Shown: positions 10,692-19,753 of the stretch, piece by piece
Layout: every line of letters begins with the position of its first letter
Position numbering within the stretch: the first letter of the stretch is position 1
Assembly (NCBI RefSeq): GCF_001422285.1
Contig: NZ_LMMO01000001.1
Coordinates: 596,370-660,369, forward strand
Source: Frigoribacterium sp. Leaf263
GTDB taxonomy: Bacteria > Actinomycetota > Actinomycetes > Actinomycetales > Microbacteriaceae
Direction of reading: 5' to 3'
DNA length: 64,000 nt
Position numbers and translations under genes: made by a program
Notes under the pieces: model-generated
What the model saw: the letters and a program-made list of their open reading frames with translations, nothing else
Told to the model about the DNA's origin: nothing
The model's database searches: none

Positions 10692-11603
10692 TCAGGCGGT
10701 GAGGCGCTCGATCAGCTCGCGGTAGCGGGCGGCGGTCTGCGTCACGACGTCGCCGGGCAGCGCAGGCGGCTCGCCCGAGCCGCTCCAGTTGGTGGAGAGC
10801 CAGTTGCGGACGATCTGCTTGTCGAAGCTCGCCGTCCGGTTGCCCGAGGCGTAGACGTCGGCATCCCAGTAGCGGCTGCTGTCGCTGGTGAGGACCTCGT
10901 CGCCGAGCGTGATCTCGCCGGTCTCGCGGTCGGCGCCGAACTCGAACTTCGTGTCGGCGAGGATCACCCCGCGGGCCTCGGCCACGGCGGAGGCCCGCCG
11001 GAAGACGTCGAGCGAGAGGTCGCGCAGCGCGGCGGCCGTCTCGGCGCCGACGAGCTCGACGGTCTGCTCGAAGCTGATGTTCTCGTCGTGGTCGCCGAGC
11101 GCCGCCTTGAACGCGGGCGTGTAGATGGGCTCGGGCAGGCGGTCGCCGCTCGCGAGCCCCTCGGGCAGCTCGACGCCGCAGACGGTGCCGTGGGCCTGGT
11201 ACTCGATCCAGCCGCTGCCGACGAGGTAGCCGCGCACGACGCACTCGATCGGGAACATGTCGAGCGGCTTCACGAGCATCGCCCGATCGCGGACGGACGC
11301 GGGCAGCGACACGGGAGCCGTCGTCGGGTCGACGAGGTGGTTCGGGACCGTCTCGAGCTGAGCGAACCACCAGAGGCTGAGCTGCGTGAGCAGCGCGCCC
11401 TTGCCGGGGATGCCCGGCTCGAGCACCTGGTCGAAGGCGCTGACCCGGTCGCTGGCCACGACCAGGACGTGGTCGGCGGTCGCGAGCGACGGGAGCTCGT
11501 CACCCGCGCCTCCGGAGGGGATCGGCACGTACAGGTCGCGCACCTTGCCCGAGTAGACGGGCGCCCACCCGTCGAGGGGGAGGGGCGTGCCGAGGTCGGT
11601 CAT
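10692..11603 (-). CDS. purC: Phosphoribosylaminoimidazole-succinocarboxamide synthase
   Basis: The 303-aa SAICAR synthetase, which joins CAIR and aspartate with ATP in purine synthesis. Visible motifs are YSGKVRDLY at the N-terminus (nucleotide-binding loop), VVASDRVSAFD, PIECVVRGYLVGS and LADTKFEFG. The ATG at 11603 overlaps the purD stop by 4 nt, so purD-purC is an operon. CCGCGCCTCC occurs in the coding sequence at 11504-11513, in a weakly conserved N-terminal loop (SGGAGDE). Confidence 0.96.
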   Translation of the reverse strand: MTDLGTPLPLDGWAPVYSGKVRDLYVPIPSGGAGDELPSLATADHVLVVASDRVSAFDQVLEPGIPGKGALLTQLSLWWFAQLETVPNHLVDPTTAPVSLPASVRDRAMLVKPLDMFPIECVVRGYLVGSGWIEYQAHGTVCGVELPEGLASGDRLPEPIYTPAFKAALGDHDENISFEQTVELVGAETAAALRDLSLDVFRRASAVAEARGVILADTKFEFGADRETGEITLGDEVLTSDSSRYWDADVYASGNRTASFDKQIVRNWLSTNWSGSGEPPALPGDVVTQTAARYRELIERLTA

Positions 11604-12868
11604 CGGGTGACCCGCTCGGCGATGTCGCGGCGGTACTGGCCGCCCTCGAGCTCGATGCGCGACAGGGCGTCGTAGGCGCGGTGACGGGCCTCCGCGAAGT
11701 CGGCCCCCTCGGCCACGACGCTGAGCACGCGGCCCCCGGTGGCGATGAGGCGGTCGTCGAGTCGAGCGGTCGCCGCATGCGCGATGTGCACCCCGGCGAC
11801 GGCCGTCGCGTCGGCGAGGCCCGACAGGGGTCGACCGCTGACGGCGGCCTCGGGGTAGCCCTCGCTGGCGAGCACGACCGTGACCGCCGACGTGGCGGAG
11901 AAACGCGGCGACTCGTGGTTGGCGAGCGATCCCGTCGAGGCCGCCAGCAGCAGGCCGCTGAGCGGCGTCACGAGGCGGCGCAGGACGACCTGCGTCTCGG
12001 GGTCGCCGAACCGGGCGTTGAACTCGATCACCCGGATGCCCTGCTCGGTGAGGATGAGGCCGGCGTAGAGCAGCCCGATGAACGGCGTCGACTCGCTCTC
12101 GAGCTGACGGACGGTGGGGGTCGCGATGGTGTCGAGCACCTCGTCGACGAAGTCCTTCTCGCTGCCGAACCGGTCGGCGAGCCACGGCAGCGGCGAGTAG
12201 GCGCCCATGCCGCCGGTGTTCGGGCCCTCGTCGCCGTCGAGCAGGCGCTTGTAGTCCTGTGCGGGGCTGAGGGGCACGACCGTGTGACCGTCGCTGAGGA
12301 AGAACAGCGAGACCTCGGGGCCGGCGAGGTGCTCTTCGATCAGGATCGGCCCGTGCTGCAGCCAGTAGGTGGAGTGCTCGACGGCCGCGTCGCGGCTCTC
12401 GGTGACGAGCACGCCCTTGCCGGCGGCCAGACCGTCTGCCTTGACGACGTAGGGGGCGCCGAACTCGTCGAGGACCCGGACGGCCTCGTCGAGGGTGCCG
12501 ACCCGCGTCGCGCGGCCGGTGGGCACGCCGGCCTCCTGCATGATGCGCTTCGCGAACGTCTTGCTGCCTTCGAGGGCCGCGGCCTTCTTGCCCGGGCCGA
12601 AGACCGGGATGCCGCGGGTGCGGAGCGCGTCGGCGACGCCGGCGACGAGCGGGGCCTCGGGGCCGATGACGACCAGCTCGACGTCGTTCTCGAGCGCGTA
12701 CTCGGTGACGACCCGGCCGTTCGAGGGGTCGAGGTGCACGACCTCGACCTGCGCGGCGATGCCCGCGTTGCCGGGGGCCGCGACGATCTCGTGGCCGGCG
12801 TCTTCGCGCAGCAGGGCGGTGATGATGGCGTGCTCGCGAGCACCGGAGCCGAGGACGAGGATTCGCAC
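11600..12868 (-). CDS. purD: Phosphoribosylamine-glycine ligase
   Basis: The 422-aa GAR synthetase, an ATP-grasp enzyme and step two of purine synthesis. It begins RILVLGSGAREHAI, with the ATP-grasp loops at YVVKADGLAAGKGV and the late metal-binding FNARFGDPETQ. The start is GTG at 12868. On the minus strand a TAGGCT -10 box lies exactly six bases before it, implying a leaderless transcript. It is followed by purC with a 4-nt overlap. Confidence 0.96.
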   Translation of the reverse strand: MRILVLGSGAREHAIITALLREDAGHEIVAAPGNAGIAAQVEVVHLDPSNGRVVTEYALENDVELVVIGPEAPLVAGVADALRTRGIPVFGPGKKAAALEGSKTFAKRIMQEAGVPTGRATRVGTLDEAVRVLDEFGAPYVVKADGLAAGKGVLVTESRDAAVEHSTYWLQHGPILIEEHLAGPEVSLFFLSDGHTVVPLSPAQDYKRLLDGDEGPNTGGMGAYSPLPWLADRFGSEKDFVDEVLDTIATPTVRQLESESTPFIGLLYAGLILTEQGIRVIEFNARFGDPETQVVLRRLVTPLSGLLLAASTGSLANHESPRFSATSAVTVVLASEGYPEAAVSGRPLSGLADATAVAGVHIAHAATARLDDRLIATGGRVLSVVAEGADFAEARHRAYDALSRIELEGGQYRRDIAERVTR

Positions 12869-12874
12869 GGGGCA

Positions 12875-12880
12875 AGCCTA
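12875..12880 (-). promoter_or_regulatory. -10 box of purD, leaderless
   Basis: TAGGCT on the minus strand, 6 nt from the GTG start. The divergent gene at 12918 has TACGGT at 12906-12911, also 6 nt from its GTG, so two leaderless promoters share a 49-bp gap. Confidence 0.6.
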
Positions 12881-12917
12881 CCGACGACCGGGTGCGGAGC
12901 GGGCGTACGGTGTGAGC

Positions 12918-13307
12918 GTGAGCAAGGCACGGATCGACGACGCGGCGGGGGCCTCCGCCGTGCGCGAGGCCACGGCCGCCGTCGACGCGGGCGAGACCGC
13001 TCCGCGGATGGTGACGGCGACCGCGGTCCGCTGGCTGCTGCAGGTCATGGCCGACGCCGAGCCGGGTGCCACCGTGGAGGTGCGGGTCCCGCCGTTCGGA
13101 GCCGTCCAGTTCCGAGAGGGGCTCAGTCACACCCGGGGCACGCCGCCGAACGTCGTCGAGACGGACGCCGCGACCTTCATCCGGCTCGCCGTCGGCCGCC
13201 TCACCTGGCCCGACGCCGTCGCCGGGGCCCTCGTGTCGGCATCGGGCAGCCGGGCGGACCTCACCGGCTACGTGCCCGTCCAGCTGCCGGGACTCCGCTC
13301 GGAGTGA
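12918..13307 (+). CDS. SCP2-like sterol carrier family protein
   Basis: A 129-aa protein resembling the small actinobacterial 'sterol carrier family' proteins found next to purine genes. It has a central RMVTATAVRWLLQVMA helix, then VEVRVPPFGAVQF and a GTPPNVVETDAATFIRLAVG segment shared by SCP2-like folds. The ligand and role are unknown. GTG at 12918 is preferred over GTG at 12912 because TACGGT (12906-12911) is then exactly 6 nt upstream. It is divergent from purD. Confidence 0.65.
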   Translation: MSKARIDDAAGASAVREATAAVDAGETAPRMVTATAVRWLLQVMADAEPGATVEVRVPPFGAVQFREGLSHTRGTPPNVVETDAATFIRLAVGRLTWPDAVAGALVSASGSRADLTGYVPVQLPGLRSE

Positions 13308-13380
13308 GCTCGACGCGGGGTGTCGTTCGACGCCGAGAAGGCTGAGCGACGGATCGGCGGCGGTCTGGGAGACTTACCGG

Positions 13381-13818
13381 GTGACCAACGCCCCGGACCC
13401 CTCGCAGCAGCCCGACCCCGTTCAGCCGGTCGAGCCCTCCGAGCCGGTCGCGCCTGCCGAGACGGCCGCGCCGGCCGAGCCCGCAGCCCCCGTCGAGCCG
13501 GTCGAGACCGCGTCGCACGACGAGGTGACCGTGCGCCGGGCGCCGAAGTACCCCGTCTTCCTGATCATGGGGGCGCTCGCCGGCGTCATCGTGTCGCTGA
13601 TCGTCACCTCGCTGTTCCCCTTCGACCAGGGGCAGGGCGTGGCATCGACCTACGGCTACTTCTCGCTCTGGGGTCTGACCTTCGGCGGGGCCATCGGGTC
13701 GCTCGTCGCGATCATCGTCGACCGCGTCTCGGTCAAGCGCGCCAAGTCGGTCACCGCCGAGCGCAGCCGTGTCGACGCGCCCGACGAGCCGCCCCTCGAG
13801 GGCGACGTCGAGGCGTAG
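13381..13818 (+). CDS. Small membrane protein with a Pro/Ala/Glu-rich N-terminus
   Basis: A 145-aa protein of unknown function. Residues 1-45 are a low-complexity Pro-Val-Glu-Ala tract, probably cytoplasmic. Two membrane segments follow: PVFLIMGALAGVIVSLIV, then YFSLWGLTFGGAIGSLVAIIV with a glycine-rich face. A charged tail (about 120-145) ends the protein. The start is GTG at 13381. It is probably downstream of the SCP2-like gene on the same strand. No catalytic motif is visible. Confidence 0.65.
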   Translation: MTNAPDPSQQPDPVQPVEPSEPVAPAETAAPAEPAAPVEPVETASHDEVTVRRAPKYPVFLIMGALAGVIVSLIVTSLFPFDQGQGVASTYGYFSLWGLTFGGAIGSLVAIIVDRVSVKRAKSVTAERSRVDAPDEPPLEGDVEA

Positions 13819-13850
13819 GCCCGCACCGCGCCTCCTCGGCTCTCCGGTTC

Positions 13851-13987
13851 CCGCTACGTGCCGTTCGCACGGCGCAGGGGGCTGAGCGGCTCGGCCCGCC
13901 ATGCGCCCGTTCGCGGGGCGGAGGCGGCTGAGGGCCTCGGCCCGCTACGCGCCGTTCGCGCGGCGCAGGCGGCTGAGCAGCTCCGGC
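13851..13987. repeat. Three degenerate 46-bp tandem repeats at the end of an ABC permease gene
   Basis: Copies begin at 13851, 13896 and 13942 with a period of 45-46 bp. Each reads CCGCTACG-like, then GCCGTTCGC, a GGCGCAGGCGGCTGAG-like stretch and a CTCGGCCCG-like end. The third copy holds the real stop codon and last dozen codons of the permease gene on the minus strand. The first two lie beyond it and have diverged. Confidence 0.8.
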
Positions 13988-15519
13988 CCGCGGGCGTCGA
14001 GCGATCGGCCACCGCGGTCGATGCCGACGAACAGCAGCACCGTGCCGAGCACGACGCCGACCGCGAGCGTCAGCCAGCCGAACAGCATGTCGCCGGTGAC
14101 CAGCGCGATGATGGCGAGCACGATCTCGGGGATCGCCAGGGCGAACGCGATGATCCAGACCAGGTAGGTGATCAGGGCCGTCGTGAGGGTCGCGCCCTGC
14201 GGCGACTTGAACGGGCTCTCGCCGGCGGCGGGCACCGGCAGCAGGAACCTCGTCGACGCGACGCTCGAGACGCCGTACCCGGTCAGCATGATGCCGAGTC
14301 CGAGGCCGAGCAGCACGGGCACCAGGTCGAGCCGGTCGAGCACGATCAGCGGGACGACGGTGGCGAGCACGACCAGGGGCACGGAGAACAGCGACAGCGT
14401 CAGCACGCGACCGGCGCGGTCGGCGCGGCCCGAGACTCCGGTCGAGAGGTGCGCGGCGAAGGCCGTGCCGTCGTACGAGATCTCGGCGGTGAGCGTGATC
14501 ATCAGCAGCGCGGCGATGGCGGGGCCGATCGCGTAGAGCATCCAGTCGCTGTCGGTCGTGATCGCGAGCACCACGGCCATCACGGGGATGAGCGGCACGG
14601 TGATGAGCGAGCCGCCGTAGCGCGGATCGCGCAGCCAGTAGACGGCGGCCCGGGCTGCGACCGCGCCGGTGGGCGTGGCCGGGAACCAGCGGAACGGTCC
14701 GAGGCCCTTGGCTGAGGACCCCGTGTCGGCGACGGGCGGGGCGAGGAGGGCCGAGGCCAGCCCGCGCCTCCAGAGCAGGAGGAGGAGCGCGAGGGTCGCG
14801 AGGGCGATCCCCGCCTTGGCGAGCGCCTCGAGACCTCGGCCGGCGGCGAGGTCGCCCGGGATCGACCACGCGGCGCCGAGCGGGGTGAACGACAGGGTGC
14901 GGGCGATCGTCGGCAGATCGGCGCTGAACGTCGCGAGCCCCTGCCCGGCGGCGATGAGGATCGGCCCGGCGAGGATGACGGGGATGAACACGAGCACGCC
15001 CATCAGCTCGCGGTAGCGGCGCTTCGAGCCGAGCGACGAGGTCAGCGACTCGACCGTGCGCGACGCGGCGACGCAGGTCAGCACGCCGACGACCGCGCAG
15101 AACGGCGCCGCGACGAGCGCGATGGGGTCGCGCAGCCAGCTCAGGGCCGTCGCGACACCGGCCAGGGCGGTCACGATCCCCGGGATTCCCAGCACCCCGC
15201 AGATCAGCAGGGCGACGAGGAGGCGCCCGGCCGGGATCGGGAACGACCGCAGCTTCTCGATGCTCAAGGTCTGGTCGATGCCGCGCAGCACGAGCGGGAC
15301 GATCACCCAGCCGAGCACGAGCACCGAGCCGCCGAGCACCGCGGTCGTCCAGGCCACGCCCTCGGGCGCGAACGACAGGGCGACGAGACCGGCGACGACG
15401 AACGCGAGGATGCCGAGGCCGTAGAGCGCCCCGATGATCGCCGCGACGAGCTGCCAGGTGCTGCGCGTGAACCCGTTCAGCATCACCCGCCAGCGGAGTC
15501 TCAGGAGGTGCGCAACCAC
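13945..15519 (-). CDS. ABC transporter permease (multi-spanning membrane subunit)
   Basis: A membrane protein of about 524 aa with roughly twelve hydrophobic segments, acting with the ATPase encoded just upstream. It has no conserved solute-binding domain, so export or cell-envelope work is more likely than import. The start is taken as GTG at 15519, overlapping the ATPase gene by 19 nt with GAGGGG upstream; an ATG at 15483 is the alternative. The substrate cannot be told. The 3' end is duplicated downstream (13851-13941). Confidence 0.75.
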   Translation of the reverse strand: MVAHLLRLRWRVMLNGFTRSTWQLVAAIIGALYGLGILAFVVAGLVALSFAPEGVAWTTAVLGGSVLVLGWVIVPLVLRGIDQTLSIEKLRSFPIPAGRLLVALLICGVLGIPGIVTALAGVATALSWLRDPIALVAAPFCAVVGVLTCVAASRTVESLTSSLGSKRRYRELMGVLVFIPVILAGPILIAAGQGLATFSADLPTIARTLSFTPLGAAWSIPGDLAAGRGLEALAKAGIALATLALLLLLWRRGLASALLAPPVADTGSSAKGLGPFRWFPATPTGAVAARAAVYWLRDPRYGGSLITVPLIPVMAVVLAITTDSDWMLYAIGPAIAALLMITLTAEISYDGTAFAAHLSTGVSGRADRAGRVLTLSLFSVPLVVLATVVPLIVLDRLDLVPVLLGLGLGIMLTGYGVSSVASTRFLLPVPAAGESPFKSPQGATLTTALITYLVWIIAFALAIPEIVLAIIALVTGDMLFGWLTLAVGVVLGTVLLFVGIDRGGRSLDARGPELLSRLRRANGA

Positions 15520-16400
15520 GACGGCCCCTCGTTGTGACGTCGACCGCCGACCAGCTCGACGAACCGGTCTTCGAGCGTGGACCCGGCACGCACCTCGTCG
15601 GTCGTGCCCTCGGCCAGCACCCGGCCGTTCGCGACGACGGCGACGTGGTCGCACATGCGCTGCACGAGGTCCATCGAGTGGCTCGACACGATGACCGTGC
15701 CCCCGCCGTCGACGTAGCCGTGCAGGATGTCGCGGATGTTCGCGGCCGAGATCGGGTCGACGGACTCGAACGGCTCGTCGAGCACGAGGAGGCGCGGCGC
15801 GTGCACCAGGGCGCAGGCCAGCGCGACCTTCTTGGTCATGCCCGCCGAGTAGTCGACGACGAGCGTCCTGCCGGCCTCGCGCAGGTCGAGGAGGTCGAGC
15901 AGGTCGCCCACGCGCTGCGCGGTCGTCTCGCGATCCATGCCGTTGAGCAGCCCGTGGTACGTGACGAGCTGCTCGCCGGTGAGGCGGTCGAACAGCTTGA
16001 TGCCGTCGCTCAGCACGCCGACCAGGGCCTTCGCCCGGGTTGGGTCGGACCACACGTCGTGGCCGAGCACCTCGATCGTGCCGGCGTCGGGACGCAGCAG
16101 ACCCGTCGCCATCGACAGCGTCGTCGTCTTGCCGGCGCCGTTCGGCCCGACGAGCCCGTAGAACGAGCCCCGCGGCACGGTCAGCTCGACGCCGTCGACG
16201 GCGGCCTTCGCGCCGAACGACTTGCGGAGACCGGTGAGGCGCAGGGCCGGCTCGGCCGGCGCGGACTGCGCTGCGGATACCGCCGGTGCGGTCTGCGGGG
16301 CCTGCGCCGCCGGTGCGGCGGGTGCGGCGGGCGAGGCCTCCGCGGCCGGTGCGGCGGGCGGGGCGGGCGGGGTCACGGGAGGAGGCGCGGCATCCGTCAT
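15501..16400 (-). CDS. ABC transporter ATP-binding protein
   Basis: A 299-aa ATPase. Walker A is GPNGAGKTT, the signature region is VDYSAGMTKKVALACAL (a DYSAGM variant of LSGGQ, as in some exporter ATPases), Walker B is LLVLDEP and the switch histidine is in VIVSSHSMD. Residues 1-50 are an Ala-Pro-rich linker that contains a dispersed-repeat copy (16381-16390). A TAGGCT -10 box lies exactly 6 nt before the ATG, so the start is probably leaderless. It forms a unit with the permease at 13945. Confidence 0.88.
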   Translation of the reverse strand: MTDAAPPPVTPPAPPAAPAAEASPAAPAAPAAQAPQTAPAVSAAQSAPAEPALRLTGLRKSFGAKAAVDGVELTVPRGSFYGLVGPNGAGKTTTLSMATGLLRPDAGTIEVLGHDVWSDPTRAKALVGVLSDGIKLFDRLTGEQLVTYHGLLNGMDRETTAQRVGDLLDLLDLREAGRTLVVDYSAGMTKKVALACALVHAPRLLVLDEPFESVDPISAANIRDILHGYVDGGGTVIVSSHSMDLVQRMCDHVAVVANGRVLAEGTTDEVRAGSTLEDRFVELVGGRRHNEGPSWLRTS

Positions 16401-16467
16401 GCGGTCAGCCTAAGGAGACCGACGGGGTCGCGACCACCGCCTCCCGGGGGAGATGCGGGGTGAAGAC

Positions 16468-16503
16468 GACCCGCGCCTCCTCGGTGGGGAGGAGGCGCGG
16501 GTC
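16468..16503 (-). terminator. Terminator of purF, made of two opposed dispersed repeats
   Basis: GACCCGCGCCTCC (16468-16480) pairs perfectly with GGAGGCGCGGGTC (16491-16503) around a 10-nt loop, 20 nt beyond the purF stop. Both arms are copies of the window-wide repeat. Confidence 0.75.
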
Positions 16504-16523
16504 GGCACGGTCGCGGGCGACGG

Positions 16524-17984
16524 CTAGCTGAGCTGGTTGGCCTCGACCCAGGCGAGGTACTCGGGGCTGACCGTGCCGGTGACGTACTCGCCGGTGAAGC
16601 AGCTCATCTCGAGCTCGGTGACGTCGCTGCCCTCGATGATGGCCGCCTGCATGTCGGCCACCTCCTGGTAGATGAGGTGGTCGGCGCCGAGCTCGCGGGC
16701 GATCTCGGGGATCTTGCGGTCGTGGGCGACGAGCTCGTGACGGGTCGGCATGTTGATGCCGTACACGTGGGGGAACCGCACCGGGGGAGCGGCGGAGGTG
16801 AACGTGACCTCGTTGGCGCCGGCGGCCCGCGCCATCTCGACGATCTCGCGCGACGTCGTGCCGCGCACGATCGAGTCGTCGACGATGAGGATGTTCTTGC
16901 CCTTGAACTCGCTCGACATCGCGTTGAGCTTCTGGCGCACCGACCGCTTGCGCTCCGCCTGCCCCGGCATGATGAACGTGCGACCGACGTAGCGGTTCTT
17001 GTAGAAGCCCTCGCGGTACTCGATGCCGAGCTTCTGGGCGACCTGCATGGCGGCTGGCCGCGACGAGTCGGGGATCGGCATGACGACGTCGATGTCGCCC
17101 GTCGGCGCGTACGTCGCGATCGTGTCGGCCAGGCGGTTGCCGAGACGCAGACGCGCGTCGTAGACCGAGATGCCGTTCATGATCGAGTCGGGGCGCGCGA
17201 GGTAGACGTACTCGAACGAGCAGGGGATGAGGCGCGGGCTGGCGTGGCACTGCTTTGACACCATCTGGCCGTCGAGCGAGATGAAGACGGCCTCGCCGGG
17301 CGCGACGTCGCGGACGATCTCGTAACCGCCCGACTCGAGCACGAGGGACTCGGAGGCGGTGATCCACTCCTCGCGGACGCCGTCGGCGGCGAGACGGCGA
17401 CCGAGCACGAGGGGCCGGATGCCGAACGGGTCGCGGAACGCCAGCAGACCGTGCCCGGCGATCATGGCGATCGCGGCATACGAGCCCTGCACCCGGTCGT
17501 GCACGCGGGTGACGGCGGCGAAGATCTGCTCGGGATCGAGGTCGCTGCCGTTGACCTGCTCCTGCAGCTCGTGGGCGAGCACGTTCACGAGCAGCTCGGT
17601 GTCGCTGTTCGTGTTGAGGTGGCGGCGGTCGACGTGGAACAGCTCGCTCGTGAGCTCGCGCGTGTTCGTCAGATTGCCGTTGTGGATGAGGACGATGCCG
17701 TACGGGGCGTTCACGTAGAACGGCTGCGCCTCTTGTTCGTTGCTCGCCGCGCCCTTGGTGGCGTAGCGCACGTGACCGAGGCCCATCGTGCCGAGCAGGG
17801 CTCGCATGTCGCGGGTGCGGAAGCCCTCGCGCACCTGACCCTTGGTCTTGTGGATGTGGAAGATGCCGCCCTCGGCGGTGGCGATCCCCGCGCTGTCCTG
17901 CCCGCGGTGCTGCAGCAGGAGGAGCGAATCGTAGACGAGTTGATTTGCTGGCTCGTGCGCGACGAGACCGACGATGCCGCACAT
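16524..17984 (-). CDS. purF: Amidophosphoribosyltransferase
   Basis: A 486-aa enzyme that makes phosphoribosylamine from PRPP and glutamine, the committed step of purine synthesis. It starts MCGIVGLVAHEP, so Cys2 becomes the N-terminal nucleophile after Met removal, with no propeptide. The PRPP loop is ILIVDDSIVRGTTS. A GGAG ribosome site lies about 10 nt before the ATG, and TACGGT (18006 to 18001 on the minus strand) is a fitting -10 box. It is divergent from purM across 59 bp, an arrangement common in Actinobacteria. Confidence 0.97.
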   Translation of the reverse strand: MCGIVGLVAHEPANQLVYDSLLLLQHRGQDSAGIATAEGGIFHIHKTKGQVREGFRTRDMRALLGTMGLGHVRYATKGAASNEQEAQPFYVNAPYGIVLIHNGNLTNTRELTSELFHVDRRHLNTNSDTELLVNVLAHELQEQVNGSDLDPEQIFAAVTRVHDRVQGSYAAIAMIAGHGLLAFRDPFGIRPLVLGRRLAADGVREEWITASESLVLESGGYEIVRDVAPGEAVFISLDGQMVSKQCHASPRLIPCSFEYVYLARPDSIMNGISVYDARLRLGNRLADTIATYAPTGDIDVVMPIPDSSRPAAMQVAQKLGIEYREGFYKNRYVGRTFIMPGQAERKRSVRQKLNAMSSEFKGKNILIVDDSIVRGTTSREIVEMARAAGANEVTFTSAAPPVRFPHVYGINMPTRHELVAHDRKIPEIARELGADHLIYQEVADMQAAIIEGSDVTELEMSCFTGEYVTGTVSPEYLAWVEANQLS

Positions 17985-18043
17985 GCGGATCTGGCTCCAG
18001 ACCGTAGAGTTGGGGTTACCGCGTCAGTCTAGAGCGACACCGA

Positions 18044-19180
18044 ATGGATGAACGAATGGCGACCTCCGCTGCCCCCTCGACCAGCGCCTCCTACGCCGCG
18101 GCAGGTGTCGACACGGCCGCCGGCGACCGCGCCGTCGAGCTGATGAAGGCCGCCGTGAGCGGCACTCACGGACCCGGCGTCGTGGGCGGCGTCGGCGGAT
18201 TCGCCGGCATGTTCGACGTGTCGTTCCTGAAGTCGTACGACCGCCCGCTGCTCGCGACCTCGACCGACGGCGTCGGCACGAAGGTCGCCATCGCGCAGGC
18301 CCTCGACAAGCACGACACCATCGGGCAGGACCTCGTGGGCATGGTCGTCGACGACATCGTCGTGGTCGGCGCCCGCCCCATGATCATGACCGACTACATC
18401 GCCTGCGGCCGCGTCGTCCCCACCCGCATCGCCGCCATCGTCGAGGGCATCGCCCGCGCCTGCAGCGAGACGGGCACCGCCCTCGTCGGCGGCGAGACGG
18501 CCGAGCACCCGGGTCTGCTCGGCCCCGACGACTACGACGTCGCCGGCGCCGCGGTGGGCGCCGTCGAGGCCGACCGGCAGCTCGGGTCGCACCTGGTCGG
18601 CGACGGCGACGTCGTGCTGGCCCTCGCCTCGTCGGGTCTGCACTCGAACGGCTTCTCGCTGGTCCGGCACATCCTCGCGTCGCGCGACCTCGGCTACACC
18701 GACACCGTCGACGAGCTCTCGGGCACCCTCGGCGAGGCGCTGCTCGAGCCCACCCGGCTCTACACGTCGCCGCTGCTGCGCGTGCTCGACGACCCGGCGC
18801 TGGCCGGAGCCGTGCACTCGCTCAGCCACGTCACCGGCGGAGGCATCGCCGCGAACCTCGCCCGCGTGCTGCCGCGCGGCTCATGGACCGAGGTCGATCG
18901 GTCGACCTGGTCGCCGGCGCCGGTGTTCCGCGTGCTGAGCGAGCTGGCCGGGTCGACGCTCGAGTCGAGCGAGGGCACCTGGAACCTCGGCATCGGCATG
19001 ATCGCCGTCGTCTCGGCGGCGCAGGCGGCTCAGGTCGAGGCGGCGCTGACGGCCGACGGCATCGAGACGTGGCGGGTCGGCACGGTCGCGACGGCGACCC
19101 GCGACCTGACGGGCTTCGAGCAGGGCGCCAAGGGAGTCGACGGAGGCGCGGTGCGTCTGGTCGGGGCCTACGCCGGCTGA
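18044..19180 (+). CDS. purM: Phosphoribosylformylglycinamidine cyclo-ligase
   Basis: The 378-aa AIR synthetase, step five of purine synthesis, in the same fold family as PurL. Visible features are STDGVGTKVAIA, GQDLVGMVVDDI, LVGGETAEHPG and SHVTGGGIAANLARVLP. The start is ATG at 18044 (MDERMATS); the internal ATG at 18056 is an alternative. The last codons contain a dispersed-repeat copy (19142-19151). Confidence 0.97.
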   Translation: MDERMATSAAPSTSASYAAAGVDTAAGDRAVELMKAAVSGTHGPGVVGGVGGFAGMFDVSFLKSYDRPLLATSTDGVGTKVAIAQALDKHDTIGQDLVGMVVDDIVVVGARPMIMTDYIACGRVVPTRIAAIVEGIARACSETGTALVGGETAEHPGLLGPDDYDVAGAAVGAVEADRQLGSHLVGDGDVVLALASSGLHSNGFSLVRHILASRDLGYTDTVDELSGTLGEALLEPTRLYTSPLLRVLDDPALAGAVHSLSHVTGGGIAANLARVLPRGSWTEVDRSTWSPAPVFRVLSELAGSTLESSEGTWNLGIGMIAVVSAAQAAQVEAALTADGIETWRVGTVATATRDLTGFEQGAKGVDGGAVRLVGAYAG

Positions 19181-19200
19181 TCGCCCGGTCGCGTGATGCG

Positions 19201-19236
19201 ACGACGCCCGGTCCGCAGTCGCGGGGCGGGCGTCGT
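19201..19236 (+). terminator. Terminator of purM
   Basis: ACGACGCCCG at 19201-19210 pairs perfectly with CGGGCGTCGT at 19227-19236 (16-nt loop), 20 nt after purM. A second small hairpin, CGCGCCT-GGGG-AGGCGCG at 19274-19291, lies nearer the convergent gene and may terminate it. Confidence 0.65.
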
Positions 19237-19306
19237 GCTGTGCTTGGAGTGACGCGCGGCGTCGGCGCCGCCTCGCGCCTGGGGAGGCGCGTCGTTCGCG
19301 AGGGAC

Positions 19307-19741
19307 CTAGGAGGTGCGGCGTGCGCCGAGCACGCAGAACTCGTTGCCCTCGGGGTCGGCGAGCACCACCCACGACACGTCGGAGGTCTGGCCCACGTCG
19401 GAGCGGGTGGCGCCGAGCTCGAGCAGCCGGGCGACCTCGGCGTCTTGGTCGTCGGGTCGGAAGTCGAGGTGCAGGCGGTTCTTGAGGGTCTTGCCCTCGG
19501 GTACGCGCACGAAGAGCAGCCCCGGCAGAGAGTCGGGGCTGCTGCGGATCTCGGGTTCGTCGTCGCCGACGGGGGAGACCACGACCCAGCCGAGGGCTTC
19601 GGCCCACCAGTGCGCGAGGGTCGCGGGCTCGAGGGCGTCGACGACCACCTGCTCCCACTCGAGAGCGGGGCGGGTGCTCGCCGGATCACCCTGGCGACCC
19701 GAAGCCGTGGCGTCGGGTGTCGAGGAGTCGTCGACCGTCAT
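19307..19741 (-). CDS. Glyoxalase-like VOC family protein
   Basis: A 144-aa single-domain VOC protein. It shows the pattern WWAEALGW, then NRLHLDFRPDDQ (possible metal-ligand histidine) and VLADPEGNEFCVLG, which is typical of the many uncharacterised actinobacterial glyoxalase-like proteins. Residues 1-27 are a disordered extension. It lies 12 nt downstream of the DUF3073 gene and is probably co-transcribed with it. The reaction is unknown. Confidence 0.8.
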   Translation of the reverse strand: MTVDDSSTPDATASGRQGDPASTRPALEWEQVVVDALEPATLAHWWAEALGWVVVSPVGDDEPEIRSSPDSLPGLLFVRVPEGKTLKNRLHLDFRPDDQDAEVARLLELGATRSDVGQTSDVSWVVLADPEGNEFCVLGARRTS

Positions 19742-19753
19742 GACAGAGGAGGC

